Shown piece by piece: positions 59,819 through 64,000 of a stretch of DNA of 64,000 nt. This DNA is from Pholiota molesta (lineage: Eukaryota > Basidiomycota > Agaricomycetes > Agaricales > Strophariaceae): assembly GCA_014925825.1 (NCBI GenBank), contig JACGCK010000019.1:434001-498000 (forward strand). The letters run 5' to 3'. A program made the position numbers and the translations under genes. The notes beneath the pieces were generated by a model, which worked only from the letters and a program-made list of their open reading frames with translations, did no database searches and was not told where the DNA came from. The stretch's first letter is position 1, and the number at the start of each line of letters is the position of its first letter.

Positions 59819-61414
59819 CTACCGCGGATAAGGCATCCCATTCGCATGGCTGAACAGCAGCACCTTCACATTATGCAGCCCATCTCTATCGCTCTCGGGC
59901 ACGAGCCCCTCCGGCGCACACCGGTCCACCCACGCAATCACCACGTTCAGCGCGTCCTCCGCCTCCTGCAGCGACGGCAGGCGCTGGCCGACCACGCCGA
60001 GCGGGATCATCTTCTCGCCGTCGGGGTACGCCTGCGGGCGCATGTCGAGCTGCTGCTGCTGCTGCGCGTGCGCGTGGTTGAGGAGGTGCGGGTGCTGCAG
60101 GTACTCGGCGTGCGGCGCGTCGTACCCCTCGGGCGAGTGCTGGATCGCGGCGGCGGCGTCGAGCGCGAGCTGCGGCTGCACGGGCGTGTGCGCCGCGCCC
60201 GCGGCGGGCGGCGGCGCGTGCACCGCCGGCGCGGGGCCCATGTCGGGCGAGGAGTCGGAGCGGTGCCCCTGGGCGTGCGGCGGGATGTGCGCGGACAGGT
60301 GCTGCTGCTGCTGGGCCTGGAGCGTGGGGTCGAGCACGAGGGCGTGTGCGGAGGAGGGGTCGGGGAGGGGGCTGGAGTCGGAGCTGTCCTGCGAGTCCGG
60401 CGAGCCGCCCCATTGCTGCTGGGGATGGTGCTGGTGGAGCGATGGGTGTTGTCCGTAGTTGATGTCCATGTCCATGGCGTGGGCGTGGCTCTGATTCCTA
60501 CCTTGCGGCAGGCCGAGGCGCGGAGGCGACAGGGAGCCCAAGTGGTCGGCGGGCTGATGCCATGCACCGCGGCGGATTTCGTGGCGTATCTTGAAGTTCT
60601 CGACCCATCCGGAGGAGCCCTTGAAGCGCTCGGTGCTGATGCGGAGGTCGCGCGCGATCTCGAGCGCGCGTGTGCGGATGAGGTTGTCGGTGATGTTGAT
60701 GCCCTGCTCGGTCCAGGCCTGCAACGAGCGCTGCAGGTCGCGCTCGATCTCGGGGAACTTGCTCGAGCTGGCGATGGGGGAGAAAAGGGAGATCAGCACG
60801 GAGACGCATGAGATGGGATGGGGCGTGCGCACCGGTGCCGGGAGGTCTGCTCATTCGACTCGTCCTCGGGGGAGATGTTGAGCCAGCGCGATTTTTCCTT
60901 GAGGATCTTGGAGATGGTGCTGCGCTCGACGTTGAAGGCGGCGCCGATGTCCTCCTGGCGGGCGTGGGGGTGGTCGATGTGGTAGAGACAGATGTTCTTG
61001 CGGTCGACGTCGCGCAGACGGTGCTTGGTGTGCTTTGGCGGGGGCGGACGCGGGGCAGGCGGGCGTTGGAGGATGCTGCTGGTGGGAGGCGAGAGCGAGG
61101 AGAGGGTGCCGTGGTGGGAGGGTGCACGCGAGCCGGAGGAGAGGGTGCTGCGGGCGGGGGAGACGCCGCGCGGGGCGTCGAGCTCTGAGGTGGAGCGGGG
61201 GCGCGAGCGGTGGCGGGGGTTGTCGTAGGGCGCGTAGGAGGGCGGGGTGTAGACGTCGGGCTGGGGGCGCGATGGGTGAGCTGGGCGGGGGTGGGACTGG
61301 GAAACATACCTGGCGACGGCGGAGACTGAATACGTCTGAGGGCGCGGGGGACGGGTAGTGGTCGGACATGTTGAAGTACCAGGAGGCTGGGAGGAGGACG
61401 TGAGCAGGGTCCAT
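59819..61414 (-). CDS. CENP-B-type (pogo-derived) helix-turn-helix DNA-binding protein
   Basis: Two HTH modules: KHRLRDVDRKNICLYHIDHP to NVERSTISKILKEKSRWLNI, then EIERDLQRSLQAWTEQGINI to RFKGSSGWVENFKIRHEIRR, the CENP-B/Tc5 DNA-binding pair. A Gln/His/Pro-rich C-terminal region and a last conserved patch (LNVVIAWVDRCAPEGLVPES) follow, with no DDE transposase core. The start at 61414 (MDPAHVLLPASWYFNMSDHY) is tentative; the alternative is Met 61369. A 37-nt intron (GTATTC...CCCAG) would join SPAPSD to SHPRPAHPSRPQ in frame, and one at about 60790-60838 joins the two HTH modules. Likely a host regulator derived from a pogo transposase, as Abp1/Cbh1 in fission yeast. Very GC-rich. Confidence 0.78.
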
Positions 61415-64000
61415 GGCTGCCGACCAGCCCCATCTTCGCGGCCTATATAAAGGACACTCACTGTGGACGTACAGAGCAGACAGCCATTCAGGCCATTCCC
61501 TTTTCTGGACACAAGGCTCCCTCGGCTCCGTCCCTTCGCCCGCGTCCAGGGCACTGGCCGCCCTGCACCACACCGCTGGCTCCCCCGCGTCCCGCACAGT
61601 CCACGCGAGACGCTCGCCTCGCGGGCCACTCATGTCAGATCCATCTCAGCCCTGCCACCCTCTTTCCTCTGCGCCGTGTCGTGGAGTGGGATTCTTCGCC
61701 TCGCACGTCGATCATCCACACACAGATCCAACCGTAATCTGCCCTTCGTCTTCTCTTCTTCCTTCCCGTGATTGACCTTTACTTTGGGGTCACTGCTCTG
61801 CGATCGCCCTTGCTATCATTGCCCGGAGAGGCCCGTTTGCCGTTGCCCATTTGCGGGCTGCCGTCTGCCTTGCGTTCAGTCATGGGTCAAAATGCTCCCT
61901 ATATGCGTGCATCTTCCAGGTCTAGGCTCTCGTTTAGCATACAGTCTTCCATTAGTCTGTCTGTCTATGCGCCATTTTTGTCTTGCTTTTTTCTTTGCGA
62001 TTTCTAAAAGCTCGCTCGAACCTATACTCAGTCCTTATCTCCTCCTCTCCTGCCTGCTGTTCTTTCATTTCCCGTATCCACTTCAGTCTTCTCATCCGGG
62101 GGCGATGACTCAACCGTCGACGGCGTCTTCGGTATCTATTTCTGTTCCTATATTGGGATCTTCACCTATACTGACTTTCTTCATCAAGATTCAACTTAAG
62201 CGCAACCGCGGCTGCGTCGACGACTTTGCAGCAGCACCCAACGCCTGCGATCAGCGTTCATTCTATGTACTGACCAGGTACTCTCTATCTTCGTTCATTT
62301 ACACTTCCATTTAACTATACTTTTTGGTAGGCCTGCGTATGGCTCTGCTACCTTTGTCCTTCCTATTATTGGCGTGGCCTCCCTCCGCCTTTCCGAAGCC
62401 GAACAGGACCTGCCTTCCACGAAGCTTCGCAGCGATCCAACACAAGGGGTATGTCTTTCAATGCCTAAGTTAAAGCATATTTTCCAGCCTTCCCCCAACC
62501 TTCCACGGTCCAGGACCTGCTCCTCTCACTAAAATTGCCTCCCACTCCCGCGGCTGTCATACCCTCTTGTCTTCTTGCACTATGTATCCTGTGCACGACT
62601 GGACGGCCTTGCTATGTTATGTTACCCCACCTTCTCTGCGCTCTAGGCTCTCGGACTTCCCAGCTTCTCGCTGGGCGTATATTACGTCCTGCGGTCGTCA
62701 TTCTGAGAATCTATCTTGGTCTGGTGGTTTTTTTATGGAGCCCATCTTTTAATTTCAGCTGCTGTACTGCTGGGATCGTACCAAGGGCTGCGGGCCTGAC
62801 CGCACGCATTGTCGATCGTCGTGCAGTGCACCCCATCGATCAGCCGTCGATCCCTTCTCGTCCCTTTCTGCCAATGCAGTACTCGGATAATGTCGCGACG
62901 CGCACCTACGAACTGCTTACACAGGATTTTCGGAATGCGAAAACCGCGAACAACGAATGCCCATCTCGATTCGTCCGGACGAGGTACGCCAAAACCCCTC
63001 CAGCCCGAAAGGCTGTATAGCCATCTGGACTCCGAGGCAGCTTCGAGGGCCGCGACGAGGTGGGTATATGTATACACACAGCCCAAACGGGGCTCACAAC
63101 TCATAAGGTTGTGTCATCGATTACCGCGCTCTTACATACATACGCAACTGGAAAGGCACCTGGAGCCAACAGAGAAACCTTTTAATAACCCCGAGGGTCC
63201 TGATCGTAGGCCAATCCCCATGTGTCGCGGAGTGCGAAACGCGGCTGGGCATGGTTCGCGGAGTACTGATAGGCACGCTGGGATCACATCGGCGTTGGAG
63301 GTTGTTTGTTGGGTTTTTTTCTTTATTGTTTTCTTGATGTTTTCGTCATTGGAATTGGTTGGCTCCGTGCTCCATGACGGCGTTGGACGGATGTCTGTCT
63401 GTCTCGCAGGGCTGGCTGTGGATTATGGAACTCGAAGCTTTCCGTGGATAAGTATTGGGATGTTTTAGGAAGCCGTGTACATTGCATATGGCGATACGCG
63501 GCAGTGCTCATTTCCTGGTCTGATGGCGTCTAATCTCTGTGTTTTTCTCTGATACGACGCGGTCTTATCGTCGTAGATAATATTGCGAATAATCTGCGAC
63601 AGAAGTCCTCACGATTTCATGCTCTGTGCGTGTCTGAATTCGTCATTCTGCCCCGATACTACTATCTGACGAATAACTCGAGAAACGAGTTCTCATGATA
63701 TCTCTGTATGTTATTTGTTGACAGCGCCAGTATCATTCGAATTCGGTCTCTCTTGTTTCCCGATCATCTCTACTTCTGTTCTTCCCCTTCCCGAGATTTA
63801 CCTAACTGGTGTCCCAAATTTGCGAACGCCTTCGCGAAAAGGAAGGAGGCTCGAATGATCTGGTGCTCTCTCCATTCTGCGTATGCGTTCTATCCTAGAC
63901 TGGAGCTCCGAGGTGTCAGGCGTCTTTATGGACATTACATTAGTGGAAGACACGGGGACAATGTGCACTGAATGCTTATCGCATTTGCTTAGACTCTTAC
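61415..64000. other. Right end, unassigned
   Basis: Apart from the tentative exons at 62105-62570, I see no gene that can be supported. ORFs from 61772 onward show mixed composition. 63200-64000 has no coding signature. Confidence 0.4.
62105..62570 (+). CDS. Possible exons of an unrecognised gene
   Basis: Starts MTQPSTASS at 62105. Later exons could read QRSFYVLTRPAYGSATFVLP, IGVASLRLSEAEQDLPSTKL and FPQPSTVQDLLLSLKLPPTP, separated by introns of 52 nt (62279-62330) and about 40 nt (62450-62488). The frame at the last junction needs one more base, consistent with a lost G in the GGGG run near 62447. The composition looks coding, but no family is recognised and the 3' end is unknown. Confidence 0.28.

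Noticed and set aside
59768..60811. 347-codon plus-strand ORF antisense to the CENP-B-type gene
   Set aside because: Shadow of the GC-rich minus-strand gene; the minus strand carries the HTH domains and splice sites.

Overview
This looks like a nuclear segment from a filamentous basidiomycete, probably an agaricomycete. Genes are split by many short introns of about 45-65 nt with GT(A/G/T)NGT donors and (C/T)AG acceptors. The gene set is that of a mushroom-forming fungus: fungal-only Rtt109, Fcf2 and Alg7, a seven-helix DUF6534-type membrane protein, an F-box protein of agaricomycete style, a Zn2Cys6 regulator, and CENP-B-type DNA-binding and BCS1-like proteins. There are no operons. I found no tRNA, rRNA or CRISPR array.

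Layout. 0-13 kb is dense and mostly on the minus strand: F-actin capping protein alpha (cut by the window edge), isocitrate lyase, ALG7, a plus-strand SET-domain/TAD3 gene, malic enzyme, mitoribosomal protein mL58 and a Ure2-like glutathione transferase. 13-15.8 kb is gene-poor and holds an 857-bp element with 34-bp terminal inverted repeats and TA target duplications. 15.8-20 kb is very GC-rich and carries a low-complexity putative regulator and RTT109 in tight tandem. 20-24.5 kb has no recognisable gene. 24.5-35.3 kb carries a damaged BCS1-like AAA ATPase, a DUF6534 protein, cullin-1, COQ5 and FCF2. 35.3-39.4 kb is gene-poor and contains an 828-bp hAT-type MITE with a perfect 8-bp target duplication. 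39.4-45 kb has a cellulose-synthase-like processive glycosyltransferase and UTP3/SAS10. 45.26-46.81 kb is a complete, very young, gag-only LTR retroelement. 48-55 kb has a UPF0390 protein, complex I NDUFA9-like subunit, TOM22 and a Zn2Cys6 factor with a 6-nt micro-exon. 56.5-61.4 kb has an F-box protein and a CENP-B-type DNA-binding protein. The last 2.5 kb is unassigned.

The genes are mainly housekeeping: C2 and C4 carbon metabolism (isocitrate lyase, malic enzyme), mitochondrial biogenesis (mL58, COQ5, NDUFA9, TOM22, possibly BCS1), small-subunit rRNA processing (FCF2, UTP3), ubiquitin ligases (cullin-1, F-box), N-glycosylation (ALG7), tRNA wobble editing (TAD3) and chromatin (RTT109). The three points most worth following are the apparent SET-TAD3 fusion, the gag-only LTR element with identical LTRs, and the micro-exon that carries a zinc-ligand cysteine. 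A strong caution applies: the capping protein, isocitrate lyase, SET-TAD3, malic enzyme, the GC-rich regulator and gag all show single-base losses, mostly in homopolymers, while their codons otherwise stay conserved. That pattern suggests assembly indel errors more than gene decay.
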